A stretch of 64,000 nt of DNA from Streptococcus infantis (GCF_021497965.1 NZ_CP046525.1:992001-1056000), one strand, 5' to 3'; counted from the first letter of the stretch, positions 49,095-58,505 are shown. Numbers and translations: made by a program. The notes: generated from the letters alone by a model not told the origin.

Positions 49095-51062
49095 TTATTT
49101 GACATGACTTTCTAGTTCTTTTTGGTATTTATTGTTTGATTCCAATTTCTCTTTTTGCCATTTTTCAAGAGCTGCTTGATATTCTTTAGCCGTTACAATC
49201 TCTTTTTGCAATTTCATGCCCTTGAAGATATATGGATCACCCTTGATACCTACTTGTGAGTATGGTTTAGAGAATGGAACAACGTTGCTGACAACTGGTG
49301 AGCCTCCTGACGAAGCTGTCGGCATCAAGAGAGAACTATCAGTAAGCCATGCTTGAGCTTTGGCATATTTTTCATATCTCTTGTCCAAGTCATTTGTCTC
49401 AGAAACTGCATCATCCAAGAGTTTCTTATATTCATCTAAACCAAGTTGAGCTACTACTTCCTTGTCTTTACCTTTCGTAATACCAAGGTGTTTCATAGCA
49501 GAACCAGTTTTAGGATCCATGATATTTAGATAACTTGCTGGGTCTTGATAGCTTGGAGCCCAACCAGTGCTATTCAAGTCATAGTCTTTCTGAGCAGGAA
49601 CACGTGCTTGAGATGTAATACTTTCCTTCTCGTTATCAGTCATCTGAAGAACATCGATAACGACATTTTCAGAACCAAGAGTTGACTCGATTGATTGTTT
49701 AAAGGAATTGCTTTGTTGAACTGCAATTGTATCTGTTTGCTCAACTGGGACATCCAAGTGAATTGGGAAGGTTACACCTTTTGCTTCCAATTCTTTCTTA
49801 GCTTTTTCAAATGAAGCTTTGGCTTTATCAGGATTATAGATAGTATCTTTTCCGTCTACAAGTTCAACACCTTTCCATTGGTCTCCATAGTTGACCAATT
49901 CTGCTTGAGCAATATCACCAAAGTTTTTACCACCAGATTGGACAAAGTTATCTGGAACTAGGCTGTTACGAATAATCTTATCCGCACCATCTTCACCGTT
50001 GAGCTGTGCAGCATATGAGTGACGGTTAAAGGCAAAGTTGATTGCTTGACGGAAGTCCTTGTTCAGCATTGCTTCTTTTGTAGAAGTTTTCTGTTCTTCA
50101 CTTGTCTTCGCAGTCTTATTATAAGATTGACGGTTTACGTTAAAGGTAAAGTAATAACTAGTTGAATCCTGTGGACTATAGGTGATTTTATCTCCGTATT
50201 GTTCTAAAGTAGAAGCAAAGTTTGAGCTACTTGGGAAGATACGAGCTGTTGTATAAACACCTGAAGAGAAACTACGGATTAATGATTCTTGGTCTGAACC
50301 ATCATAGTAAGTCAATTTAACCTTCTCGATTTTAACCTTCTCTTTATCCCAATAATTTGGATTCTTTTCGTATTCGATTAAAGATTTTGAAGTCAAAGTC
50401 TTCAAGATATATGGACCGTTATAAAGGATACCTGATGGGCTGACAGCTCCGTAATTTTTACCTGAAGCTTTAAGGAATTCTTCATTTACCGGCAACATAG
50501 TTGCTGAAGTCACTTTTGAATTCCAAAAACTTTCAGGTGCATTAAGAGTGTACTGGACTGTGTAATCGTCCAACGCCTTAACCCCAACTGTTGAGAAGTC
50601 GTTAGTCTCACCAGTCATATATTCATTCAAGCCCTTGATGGAGTTTTGAATAAGAGTGACACCGTCTGATTTACCATCTGCAACGTGTTTCAATCCTGTA
50701 ACAAAGTCATGCGCAGTTACTTCAGCGTATTCTTCACCCTCTGAAGTATACCATTTAACTCCTTTACGAAGTTTATAAGTATAAGTCAAACCGTCTTGTG
50801 AGACGCTCCAATCCTCAGCTAGAGACGGAACCAAATTTCCGTATTCGTCATTTTCCAACAAACCATCAACAACGTTACCGATGATATCCGTTGTTGAAGT
50901 ACGAGTTGCAATACTGTAGTCCAAAGATGATGGGTCTACTCCATAGACGTAAGAGAAGGTAGTAGGTGCGTCTGCTTCCTTGTCAGCTTTACCACAAGCT
51001 ACGAGAAGTACAGCTGTACTCAGGACAACTCCTGCTGTTAACATCCACTTTTTCGTTTTCAT
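49095..51062 (-). CDS. Oligopeptide ABC transporter substrate-binding lipoprotein
   Basis: The 655-residue protein has a lipobox (VLLVACGKADKE, lipidated Cys 23) and the SBP_bac_5 fold: LAEDWSVSQDGLTYTYKLRKGVKWYT, NSGWAPS-like region and QAINFAFNRHSYAAQ. It resembles the AmiA/AliA/AliB peptide receptors. No permease or ATPase gene is adjacent, so it probably feeds a shared Ami-type transporter elsewhere. It follows ilvE by 21 bp and precedes the DUF969/DUF979/pcp genes, and should share CodY control. Confidence 0.9.
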   Translation of the reverse strand: MKTKKWMLTAGVVLSTAVLLVACGKADKEADAPTTFSYVYGVDPSSLDYSIATRTSTTDIIGNVVDGLLENDEYGNLVPSLAEDWSVSQDGLTYTYKLRKGVKWYTSEGEEYAEVTAHDFVTGLKHVADGKSDGVTLIQNSIKGLNEYMTGETNDFSTVGVKALDDYTVQYTLNAPESFWNSKVTSATMLPVNEEFLKASGKNYGAVSPSGILYNGPYILKTLTSKSLIEYEKNPNYWDKEKVKIEKVKLTYYDGSDQESLIRSFSSGVYTTARIFPSSSNFASTLEQYGDKITYSPQDSTSYYFTFNVNRQSYNKTAKTSEEQKTSTKEAMLNKDFRQAINFAFNRHSYAAQLNGEDGADKIIRNSLVPDNFVQSGGKNFGDIAQAELVNYGDQWKGVELVDGKDTIYNPDKAKASFEKAKKELEAKGVTFPIHLDVPVEQTDTIAVQQSNSFKQSIESTLGSENVVIDVLQMTDNEKESITSQARVPAQKDYDLNSTGWAPSYQDPASYLNIMDPKTGSAMKHLGITKGKDKEVVAQLGLDEYKKLLDDAVSETNDLDKRYEKYAKAQAWLTDSSLLMPTASSGGSPVVSNVVPFSKPYSQVGIKGDPYIFKGMKLQKEIVTAKEYQAALEKWQKEKLESNNKYQKELESHVK

Positions 51063-51083
51063 AAAGATCTCCTTTAAAAATGT

Positions 51084-52106
51084 TTAATCTACTTTTACAA
51101 TCCAGCCTTCTGGTGCTTCAATGTCACCAAATTGGATACCTGTCAATTCATCGTATAGTTTACGAGTCACTGGACCAACCTCTGTTTCACTGTAGAAAAC
51201 ATGGAAATCATCACCGTGTTGGATTCCCCCAATAGGTGAAATTACGGCTGCAGTACCACAGGCACCTGCTTCTACAAATCGATCCAGACTATCAATTGGT
51301 ACATCTCCCTCAACAGGCTTCAAGCCTAAACGATGCTCTGCCAAGTAAAGCAATGAATACTTGGTAATGGATGGCAAGATTGATGGACTCAATGGCGTTA
51401 CAAACTCATTATCAGCTGTAATCCCAAAGAAGTTTGCTGAACCGACTTCTTCAATCTTGGTGTGAGTTGACGGGTCTAGGTAGATAACGTCTGAGAAATG
51501 GCGGGATTTAGCCATTTTTCCCGGTAAAAGACTGGCTGCATAGTTGCCACCGACCTTGGCAGCTCCTGTTCCATTTGGTGCAGCACGGTCATACTCATCT
51601 TGAATCAAGAAGTTTGTTGGAACCAAACCACCTTTAAAGTAATTTCCAACTGGCATGGCAAAGATGGTGAAAATATACTCCTCTGCTGGTTTTACCCCAA
51701 TGATATCTCCAACACCAATCAAAAGTGGACGGAGGTAGAGGGTTCCACCAGTCCCATAAGGTGGTACGTATTCTTCATTGGCACGAACAACAGCTTTACA
51801 TGCTTCTACAAACATTTCTGTTGGAACTTGAGGCATCAAGAGACGATCACAGGTGCGTTGCAGACGTTTGGCATTTTCATCTGGACGAAAGAGTTGTACG
51901 CTACCATCCTTTGTACGATAGGCTTTTAATCCTTCAAATGCTTGTTGTCCATAGTGAAGACTTGGAGATGATTCTGAAATGTGAAGAGTTGAGTCCTCGG
52001 TTAATTCTCCTTGAGTCCATTGTCCATTTTTATAATAAGCGATATAACGATAAGGTAGTTTCATATAGGAAAAACCGAGATTTTCCCAATCGATTGTAAC
52101 TGTCAT
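51084..52106 (-). CDS. ilvE: Branched-chain amino acid aminotransferase
   Basis: The 340-residue PLP enzyme (class IV) interconverts leucine, isoleucine and valine with their keto acids. Features are HYGQQAFEGLKAYRTKDG, RLLMPQVPTEMF, the PLP Lys in GAAKVGGNYAAS and EVGSANFFGI. The ATG at 52106 (MTVTIDWENL) follows AAAGGAG; a longer frame is not favoured. A perfect CodY box and promoter lie upstream, and the downstream genes to pcp appear to be in the same transcript. Confidence 0.96.
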   Translation of the reverse strand: MTVTIDWENLGFSYMKLPYRYIAYYKNGQWTQGELTEDSTLHISESSPSLHYGQQAFEGLKAYRTKDGSVQLFRPDENAKRLQRTCDRLLMPQVPTEMFVEACKAVVRANEEYVPPYGTGGTLYLRPLLIGVGDIIGVKPAEEYIFTIFAMPVGNYFKGGLVPTNFLIQDEYDRAAPNGTGAAKVGGNYAASLLPGKMAKSRHFSDVIYLDPSTHTKIEEVGSANFFGITADNEFVTPLSPSILPSITKYSLLYLAEHRLGLKPVEGDVPIDSLDRFVEAGACGTAAVISPIGGIQHGDDFHVFYSETEVGPVTRKLYDELTGIQFGDIEAPEGWIVKVD

Positions 52107-52142
52107 GATAATCTCCTTTATTCTAATCAAGCTTTGTGTTCT

Positions 52143-52170
52143 ATTCTACACTATTCTCCTAAAAATTCAA
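52143..52170 (-). promoter_or_regulatory. ilvE promoter
   Basis: TTGAAT (52170-52165), 16-bp spacer, TAGAAT (52148-52143). Confidence 0.6.
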
Positions 52171-52181
52171 GTATTATTTGT

Positions 52182-52196
52182 AATTTTCTGAAAATT
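52182..52196. promoter_or_regulatory. Perfect CodY box upstream of ilvE
   Basis: AATTTTCTGAAAATT is an exact match to AATTTTCWGAAAATT. It lies 12 bp upstream of the -35. CodY senses branched-chain amino acids (and in many species GTP). Confidence 0.85.
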
Positions 52197-52204
52197 TTGC
52201 TTAT

Positions 52205-52233
52205 AAAAAATCAGTCACTAGGACTGATTTTTA
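52205..52233 (-). terminator. Terminator of parC
   Basis: AAAAATCAGT and ACTGATTTTT pair around CCTAGTG; the 5' arm touches the parC stop. Confidence 0.75.
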
Positions 52234-54708
52234 ATTTTCTTTATCTTCTTTAAAGACTTCTTTGAGGTAGGCATCAAAAACTTCTTCATCAGAAATAGTA
52301 TCTGAGATAAAGCTTCCATTACTTGTACGCTCTGATAGATTCAAATCTTGTAGGATTGCTTCATAAATCGTTCCATTATTTGATTGGATGACAAGAGTTT
52401 GTTCGCCATCTTCTACTTCTGTACTAAAGAGATCTCCAATAAATCCTTGTTCTGAGACTGCTCCAGCCAAGAAGACGCGATGCGGTTTACTCTTCAATTC
52501 TCTCAGAACTTGAAGACCACGCTTAGCGCGACTAGTTGCTGGAATTTCCTCTGTTGATACACGTTTCAAGCTTCCACGTTGCGTTAACAGATAGAAAGAT
52601 GACGTATTGCAGATAAAGGCAGCTTGAAGCTCATCATCTGCTTTCAGATTCATAGCTTTAACACCTGCAGCCTTGGCTCCAACAACTGGAACCTCTTCGA
52701 TATTAAAGCGAAGAGCATAGCCATTTTTACTGATTAATAGAACATCATCAAGCTTGATTGGTGCAACAGCTACAATTTGGTCACTATCATCTTTCAACTT
52801 AGCGAACTTAACAGATTTAGAACGGTAGGTTCTCCATGGAGAGAATTCTTTGCGTTCTACCCGTTTGATTTGTCCAAGGCGAGTCGCTGCAAAGTAGGTT
52901 GTCGCATCCTCAAACTGATCCACAACTTCAACATAGAGCACTTCTTCATTGGTTTCAAAGTTTGTAATCGTTTGGCTCAAGTGCTCCCCAATATCCTTCC
53001 AACGAATATCTGCCAACTCATGGACAGGGCGGTAAATGACATTCCCTAGGGTTGTAAATATCAAGAGATGTTGAGTTGTTTTGACAGATTGAACGAATAG
53101 CAATCGGTCATCATCCCGTTTGCCAATTTCTTCTAAGGTTGAAGCTGCAAATGAACGAGGGCTAGTACGCTTGATATAACCTGCCCTAGTCACGCTGACG
53201 TAAGTATCTTCTTCAGCGATCAGACTTGCTGTATCAATCTCAATGACTTTTGCTGTATCTTCTAAAGTACTCAATCGAGGTGTCGCAAATTTCTTCTTGA
53301 CCTCACGAAGCTCTTTTTTCATGAGATTGTACATAGTTCGTTCATCACCGATGATAGCCGCAAGCATAGCAATCTTTTCACGAAGTTCTGCTTCTTCTTC
53401 TTGCAAGACAACCACATCTGTATTGGTCAAACGGTACAGTTGCAAGGTAACGATGGCCTCAGCCTGTTCTTCTGTAAAATCATAGCTGACCTTGAGGTTT
53501 TCCTTAGCGTCAGCCTTGTTCTCAGAAGCACGGATAAGAGCAATAACTTCATCCAAGATAGAGATGACGCGAATCAAACCTTCCACAATATGGAGACGTT
53601 TTTCAGCCTTTTCTTTGTCAAAGCGAGAACGCGCCAAGATCACTTCACGACGGTGGGCAATATAGCTAGACAAGATAGGCACAATTCCAACCTGACGAGG
53701 TGTGAAATTGTCAATCGCAACCATGTTGAAGTTGTAATTGATTTGCAAGTCAGTATACTTGAAAAGGTAGTTGAGAACGAGCTCCGTGTTCGCATCTTTC
53801 TTGAGTTCAATTGCGATACGAAGACCATCACGGTCAGACTCATCACGAACCTCAGCGATACCTGCCACCTTGTTATTGACACGGACTTCATCGATTTTCT
53901 TGACTAAGTTAGCTTTATTGATTTCATAAGGAATCTCAGTAATAACTATTTGTTCCTTACCACCTTTAAGCTTCTCAATTTCTGTCTTAGAACGAACAAC
54001 CACGCGCCCTTTACCAGTTTCATAGGCCTTTTTGATTTCATCACGACCTTGGATAATGGCACCAGTAGGGAAATCTGGCCCAGGCAAGAATTCCATCAAC
54101 TTATCAACCTTGGCAGTCGGATGATCAATCATGTAGACTGTAGCATCGATAACTTCGGCTAAATTATGTGGTGGAATATCTGTGGCATAACCAGCTGAAA
54201 TCCCTGTAGAGCCATTGACTAAGAGATTTGGAAAGGCTGCTGGTAAGACAGTTGGCTCTTTCTCCGTATCGTCAAAGTTCCAAGCAAAAGGAACTGTCTT
54301 TTTATCGATATCCTGAAGGAGGTAGCCTGCAATCTCAGACAAACGAGCCTCAGTATAACGCATAGCCGCAGGCGGATCTCCATCCATTGAACCATTGTTA
54401 CCGTGCATTTCAACTAGAATCTCACGGTTCTTCCAGTCCTGAGACATACGAACCATGGCATCATAGATAGAAGAATCTCCATGTGGGTGGAAATTACCCA
54501 TGATGTTCCCGACAGACTTAGCCGACTTACGGTAGCTCTTATCAAAAGTATTGCCATCCTTATTCATCGAATAAAGAATACGGCGTTGAACCGGCTTCAA
54601 TCCATCACGAATGTCTGGCAAAGCCCGGTCTTGAATGATGTATTTGGAGTAGCGCCCAAAGCGCTCTCCCATGATGTCCTCTAAGGACATATTTTGGATA
54701 TTACTCAT
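52231..54708 (-). CDS. parC: DNA topoisomerase IV subunit A
   Basis: The 825-residue subunit decatenates daughter chromosomes with ParE. The active-site Tyr is in AAMRYTEARLS. The quinolone region is wild type: S79 and D83 in HPHGDSSIYDAM. C-terminal beta-pinwheel repeats run from about 500. The ATG at 54708 (MSNIQNMSLEDIMGERFGRYS) is the conserved start; an upstream in-frame extension has no support. It is separated from parE by two genes and 327 bp of repeat-bearing spacer. Confidence 0.97.
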   Translation of the reverse strand: MSNIQNMSLEDIMGERFGRYSKYIIQDRALPDIRDGLKPVQRRILYSMNKDGNTFDKSYRKSAKSVGNIMGNFHPHGDSSIYDAMVRMSQDWKNREILVEMHGNNGSMDGDPPAAMRYTEARLSEIAGYLLQDIDKKTVPFAWNFDDTEKEPTVLPAAFPNLLVNGSTGISAGYATDIPPHNLAEVIDATVYMIDHPTAKVDKLMEFLPGPDFPTGAIIQGRDEIKKAYETGKGRVVVRSKTEIEKLKGGKEQIVITEIPYEINKANLVKKIDEVRVNNKVAGIAEVRDESDRDGLRIAIELKKDANTELVLNYLFKYTDLQINYNFNMVAIDNFTPRQVGIVPILSSYIAHRREVILARSRFDKEKAEKRLHIVEGLIRVISILDEVIALIRASENKADAKENLKVSYDFTEEQAEAIVTLQLYRLTNTDVVVLQEEEAELREKIAMLAAIIGDERTMYNLMKKELREVKKKFATPRLSTLEDTAKVIEIDTASLIAEEDTYVSVTRAGYIKRTSPRSFAASTLEEIGKRDDDRLLFVQSVKTTQHLLIFTTLGNVIYRPVHELADIRWKDIGEHLSQTITNFETNEEVLYVEVVDQFEDATTYFAATRLGQIKRVERKEFSPWRTYRSKSVKFAKLKDDSDQIVAVAPIKLDDVLLISKNGYALRFNIEEVPVVGAKAAGVKAMNLKADDELQAAFICNTSSFYLLTQRGSLKRVSTEEIPATSRAKRGLQVLRELKSKPHRVFLAGAVSEQGFIGDLFSTEVEDGEQTLVIQSNNGTIYEAILQDLNLSERTSNGSFISDTISDEEVFDAYLKEVFKEDKEN

Positions 54709-54823
54709 ATAAGATACAAAGGGACGTTTTGGCCTGCCGAAAATTTCTGTAGAAAAATAGGAAATTGATGCAGGGTTACATGAACCCAAAGCAATTTATC
54801 TTTTTTCCTAAGAAATTAGTCCC

Positions 54824-54867
54824 GTGTTCAGTTACTGAGAGTAACCAAACGATCCTTTCTGTAGTTT
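54824..54867 (-). repeat. 44-bp direct repeat, copy A
   Basis: Differs from copy B (54968-55011) only in a short block (about 4 bases) that forms the loop of a GTTAC/GTAAC hairpin. Confidence 0.85.
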
Positions 54868-54967
54868 TTAATACGTGGTTAAATGTTGGAATCAAGAGTT
54901 TCACACAGTATTTAGGGCGTGTTCAACTCCTTTCAAAGAATGTAGAGTAGTTTTTTTATAGACAAAG

Positions 54968-55011
54968 GTGTTCAGTTACTATAAATAACCAAACGATCCT
55001 TTCTGTAGTTT
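54968..55011 (-). repeat. 44-bp direct repeat, copy B
   Basis: Second copy, offset by 144 bp from copy A; shares GTGTTCAGTTACT and the segment ACCAAACGATCCTTTCTGTA exactly. Confidence 0.85.
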
Positions 55012-55035
55012 AAAGTTATGAATTATGTTCTTTAT

Positions 55036-55857
55036 TTAATTAGTGTTTTGAAGTTTTTCCTCAGCATACTGAATCATCTTCTCAGCTACTTCCCTATCGT
55101 AGTCAAACCCCATCTTTTTAGTAAGGCATTGAGCTTCTTGGTGGAAAAGTTGCATTGTAGCCAATAAAGACTGAATGATTTTGTCTAAACTTGAGAAATC
55201 AAGCAGATTTGAGAAGTACTTCTCCGTCTCAGCAGGCAAGTAGTTAAAGAGATACTTGTAATTTTTACCGATGACGACTGTTCCTCTATCACTTGCTACC
55301 TGCCAAGCCAAGACTTTTAACAACTCTTGCTGGCAAATACCGTAAAGATGGTCCGTCGCATAAATGATTTGCTTGCGACAAATTCCTTTGACCACATAAG
55401 CTGACACCCACCAAAATTCATTGCAGGCTTTTTTAAAATCCGTCTCACTAGCCGGATGTATCCAGAAACGCTCTGGACTGGAAGAATAGGACTCAAACAA
55501 GCCCTTATCATCTACTAAGACTGTGAAGTCAGCTTCACTATCCACCCATTCTTGGATATGTGCTTTGGGACAGAGGGTTAGATCAATGCGATTCCCATCT
55601 TCAAAAAGCATGAGAAATAGACGGCGATGTCCAAGAGTCACCTCTTGCTCAATGATGCGTTCACCGAACTGGTCCAGCCAAGAAAAGTCACTCGACAGAT
55701 AATCTAAGTCATCCACAATATAGACAACATCATAGTCTTGAAATTCATCTGTTTGAATCTTTTGGTTTGTACGCGAACCAGATAGGGCCACAGCATCAAC
55801 CTGTAACTTTTTAGCTATTTGTAAAATCAGTCCAAGCATTTCCTGGTCAGTTCTCAT
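55036..55857 (-). CDS. ANT(6)-like nucleotidyltransferase (aminoglycoside 6-adenylyltransferase family)
   Basis: The 273-residue protein begins MRTDQEMLGLILQIAKK and carries the transferase motif ALSGSRTNQKIQTDEFQDYDVVYIVDD (G-S-R ... D-Y-D metal site), then IDLTLCPK and FWWVSAYVVKGICRKQ as in the streptomycin adenylyltransferase fold. Whether it acts on a drug is unknown; chromosomal members in streptococci need not give resistance. ATG 55857 has AAGGA 8 bases upstream. It overlaps the preceding membrane-protein gene by 11 bp and lies between parE and parC, a layout I recall from viridans streptococci but not from typical pneumococci. Confidence 0.85.
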   Translation of the reverse strand: MRTDQEMLGLILQIAKKLQVDAVALSGSRTNQKIQTDEFQDYDVVYIVDDLDYLSSDFSWLDQFGERIIEQEVTLGHRRLFLMLFEDGNRIDLTLCPKAHIQEWVDSEADFTVLVDDKGLFESYSSSPERFWIHPASETDFKKACNEFWWVSAYVVKGICRKQIIYATDHLYGICQQELLKVLAWQVASDRGTVVIGKNYKYLFNYLPAETEKYFSNLLDFSSLDKIIQSLLATMQLFHQEAQCLTKKMGFDYDREVAEKMIQYAEEKLQNTN

Positions 55858-56389
55858 GCGGTTCATCCTTAGTTGCCTCTAAGTTCTGAATAACAGCATC
55901 TTCTTTTCTTTGCTTAAGAAGCTTCTGAACTCTTTTTCTTTCAAGCTCTCCGACTATGAATTGAAAGATAAAACTAATACCAAAAATTGGTAATAGCAAA
56001 ATAATTCCCATTTCTTGCGTCAGCATTATAAATAGTAGATTCATCCCTGATAAGATTGCCAAAAACCATGCATTTATCTTAAGAAGTTTTGAGTAACTAC
56101 TAGGATAATACTTGTGATGTTTGGTACTTTTATAAATAGCTGTAAAACTGAATGCTAAGCTAGCTGATGTGAAAATATAAAAGTCAAAAACATAGAAGAG
56201 CAAACCTGCATAAGGATTGGATCTTAAAGGATTATCAAATAAAAAGACACAGGTAGTTACTATGGTTAATAGTAAAAATTCAAGATAGCGGCTTTGCTCA
56301 GGTTTACCTTGTTTGGCAATTATATACATAACTGCAGCTAAAGCTAAGACTATGACAACAAATGGACTATCAAACAATAAACTTATCAT
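55847..56389 (-). CDS. Uncharacterised membrane protein
   Basis: The 180-residue protein has about five membrane segments (around 8-24, 38-52, 62-82, 106-124, 126-147) and a charged C-terminal tail (ELERKRVQKLLKQRKED). No family recognised. It follows parE by 49 bp and its end overlaps the ANT-like gene, so the three are likely one transcript. Function unknown. Confidence 0.7.
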   Translation of the reverse strand: MISLLFDSPFVVIVLALAAVMYIIAKQGKPEQSRYLEFLLLTIVTTCVFLFDNPLRSNPYAGLLFYVFDFYIFTSASLAFSFTAIYKSTKHHKYYPSSYSKLLKINAWFLAILSGMNLLFIMLTQEMGIILLLPIFGISFIFQFIVGELERKRVQKLLKQRKEDAVIQNLEATKDEPHEN

Positions 56390-56438
56390 GATTTATACCT
56401 CTTTTAGAGAGCTAAGATTTTGAAAAAGGAAGATTTAC

Positions 56439-58382
56439 TTAAAATACTGTTGCTTCCTCCAGCGTAAACTTCACGTTATCCTCAATCCACTTTCGGCGTG
56501 GTTCGACCTTGTCCCCCATGAGGACATTGACACGACGTTCTGCGCGTGCTAGGTCTTCGATTGTGACACGGATGAGGGTACGAGTTTCTGGATTCATAGT
56601 TGTTTCCCATAGTTGGTCCGCATTCATCTCACCAAGTCCCTTGTAGCGTTGGAGGGTAGCACCTTTACCAAACTGCTTACGTAGTTCTTCTAGCTCACCA
56701 TCTGTCCAAGCGTAGGCCACTTCTTCTTTCTTACCTTTCCCTTTTGACATCTTGTAAAGAGGTGGAAGGGCGATATAAACATGACCTGCCTCAACTAGCG
56801 GACGCATATAGCGGTAAAAGAAGGTTAAGAGAAGTGTTTGAATGTGGGCACCGTCGGTATCGGCATCGGTCATGATAATGATTTTGTCATAGTTGGCATC
56901 TTCAAGCGAGAAGTCTGCCCCAACACCAGCACCGATGGTATAAATCATGGTATTGATTTCTTCATTTTTCAGGATATCTGCCATTTTAGCCTTGGCTGTA
57001 TTGATAACCTTACCACGAAGAGGCAAGATAGCTTGGAACTTGCGGTCACGACCTTGCTTAGCAGAACCACCGGCAGAGTCACCCTCGACTAGGTAGAGTT
57101 CGTTCTTAGCTGGATTTTTAGACTGGGCTGGGGTTAATTTCCCAGAAAGCAAGCCCTTGTCTTTCTTATTTTTCTTACCATTACGACTCTCATCACGCGC
57201 CTTACGTGCTGCTTCACGAGCATCGCGCGCCTTGATAGCCTTGCGAATCAGGTTAGAAGCTAGTTCTCCATTTTCCATGAGGAAGAAGGTCAACTTATCA
57301 GCCACAATTCCATCTACAACAGGACGAGCAAGGGGACTTCCTAGTTTATCCTTAGTCTGTCCTTCAAACTGCAAGTGTTCTTCAGGGACTAGAATAGAAA
57401 GAACGGCTGCTAATCCTTCACGGTAATCGGACCCTTCAAGATTTTTATCCTTTTCCTTGAGAAGACCTGTCTTACGGGCGTAGTCATTCATGACTTTGGT
57501 AATAGCAGACTTAAGTCCTGTCTCATGCGTTCCACCGTCCTTAGTGCGAACGTTATTGACAAAGGACAGGATGTTATCTGAAAATCCATCATTATACTGA
57601 AGGGCTACTTCTACTTGGAAACCATTGTCTTCGCCTTCAAAGTAGAGAACTGGTGTCAGGGTTTCCTTGTCTTCGTTGAGGTAGGAAACAAAGTCCTGAA
57701 CCCCATTCTCATAGTGGAACTCGATTGACTCGTCTGTTCGCTTGTCCGTTAATGACAAGGTTACATTTTTCAAGAGAAAAGCAGACTCATTGAGACGCTC
57801 TGAAATGGTATTGTACTTGAAATCAGTCGTAGAAAAGATACTAGCATCCGGCATGAAGGTCACTTTTGTTCCTGTCTTAGATTTTGGTGCCGTTCCAACT
57901 TTTTCAAGAGTTGTTACTGGCTTCCCACCATTTTCAAAGCGTTGCTTGTAAACAGCACCATCACGCGTAATTTCTACTTCAAGCCAACTAGAGAGGGCGT
58001 TCACGACAGAAGAACCAACTCCGTGAAGACCACCAGAAGTCTTGTAACCACCTTGTCCGAATTTTCCCCCAGCATGAAGAATAGTGAAGATAACCTCAAC
58101 TGTCGGAATCCCCATAGCGTGCATACCAGTTGGCATCCCACGCCCATGGTCTTGAACCGTTAAACTACCGTCTTTATTAATCGTCACATCGATACGATCA
58201 CCAAATCCAGATAAGGCTTCATCGACTGCATTATCGACAATTTCCCAGACTAGGTGATGGAGACCAGCACCATCGGTGGATCCGATATACATCCCTGGAC
58301 GTTTACGGACCGCATCCAACCCTTCTAGCACCTGGATGGCGTCATCATTATAATTGTTAATATTGATTTCCTTTTTTGACAC
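56439..58382 (-). CDS. parE: DNA topoisomerase IV subunit B
   Basis: The 647-residue ATPase subunit has the GHKL site (EIVDNAVDEALSG, DHGRGMPTGMH, GGLHGVGSSVVNALS), the TOPRIM motifs (LYLVEGDSAGGSAKQGRDR, IIMTDADTDGAHI) and a C-terminal tail. The start codon is GTG (58382) with GGAGG. The quinolone-linked EGDSAG and the INTMIYTIGAG stretch look like wild type. Own promoter upstream; followed by two extra genes before parC. Confidence 0.97.
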   Translation of the reverse strand: MSKKEININNYNDDAIQVLEGLDAVRKRPGMYIGSTDGAGLHHLVWEIVDNAVDEALSGFGDRIDVTINKDGSLTVQDHGRGMPTGMHAMGIPTVEVIFTILHAGGKFGQGGYKTSGGLHGVGSSVVNALSSWLEVEITRDGAVYKQRFENGGKPVTTLEKVGTAPKSKTGTKVTFMPDASIFSTTDFKYNTISERLNESAFLLKNVTLSLTDKRTDESIEFHYENGVQDFVSYLNEDKETLTPVLYFEGEDNGFQVEVALQYNDGFSDNILSFVNNVRTKDGGTHETGLKSAITKVMNDYARKTGLLKEKDKNLEGSDYREGLAAVLSILVPEEHLQFEGQTKDKLGSPLARPVVDGIVADKLTFFLMENGELASNLIRKAIKARDAREAARKARDESRNGKKNKKDKGLLSGKLTPAQSKNPAKNELYLVEGDSAGGSAKQGRDRKFQAILPLRGKVINTAKAKMADILKNEEINTMIYTIGAGVGADFSLEDANYDKIIIMTDADTDGAHIQTLLLTFFYRYMRPLVEAGHVYIALPPLYKMSKGKGKKEEVAYAWTDGELEELRKQFGKGATLQRYKGLGEMNADQLWETTMNPETRTLIRVTIEDLARAERRVNVLMGDKVEPRRKWIEDNVKFTLEEATVF

Positions 58383-58411
58383 AAGGAACCTCCTATTTGT
58401 TCATCTTTTCT

Positions 58412-58440
58412 ATTTTACAGGTTTTCTAGGGATTTTGCAA
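58412..58440 (-). promoter_or_regulatory. parE promoter
   Basis: TTGCAA (58440-58435), 17-bp spacer, TAAAAT (58417-58412). Confidence 0.7.
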
Positions 58441-58505
58441 AGCTTTTCTAGTTAAAAAGCCTATTCCCAAGTCCTTTTTAGCAAAAAATCGTCCATCTTC
58501 ACTAA

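Larger units (their letters stand above)
54709..55035 (-). other. Spacer upstream of parC, no gene seen
   Basis: These 327 bp hold two copies of a 44-bp direct repeat and no convincing reading frame. A weak promoter-like pair (TTGATT ... TATTAA) lies between the repeats on the parC strand. Confidence 0.5.

Noticed and set aside
49967-49974. TACGAATA (SigX box match)
   Set aside because: Inside the peptide-binding lipoprotein gene, antisense and not followed by a gene.
53401-53907. 168-codon plus-strand frame
   Set aside because: Antisense within parC; no start signal or family resemblance.
54661-54740. Fluoroquinolone-resistance mutation in ParC
   Set aside because: S79 and D83 of the coding region are wild type; nothing to report.
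54765-54950. 61-codon plus-strand frame in the spacer before parC
   Set aside because: Runs through a 44-bp repeat, lacks a ribosome site, and has no neighbour on that strand.
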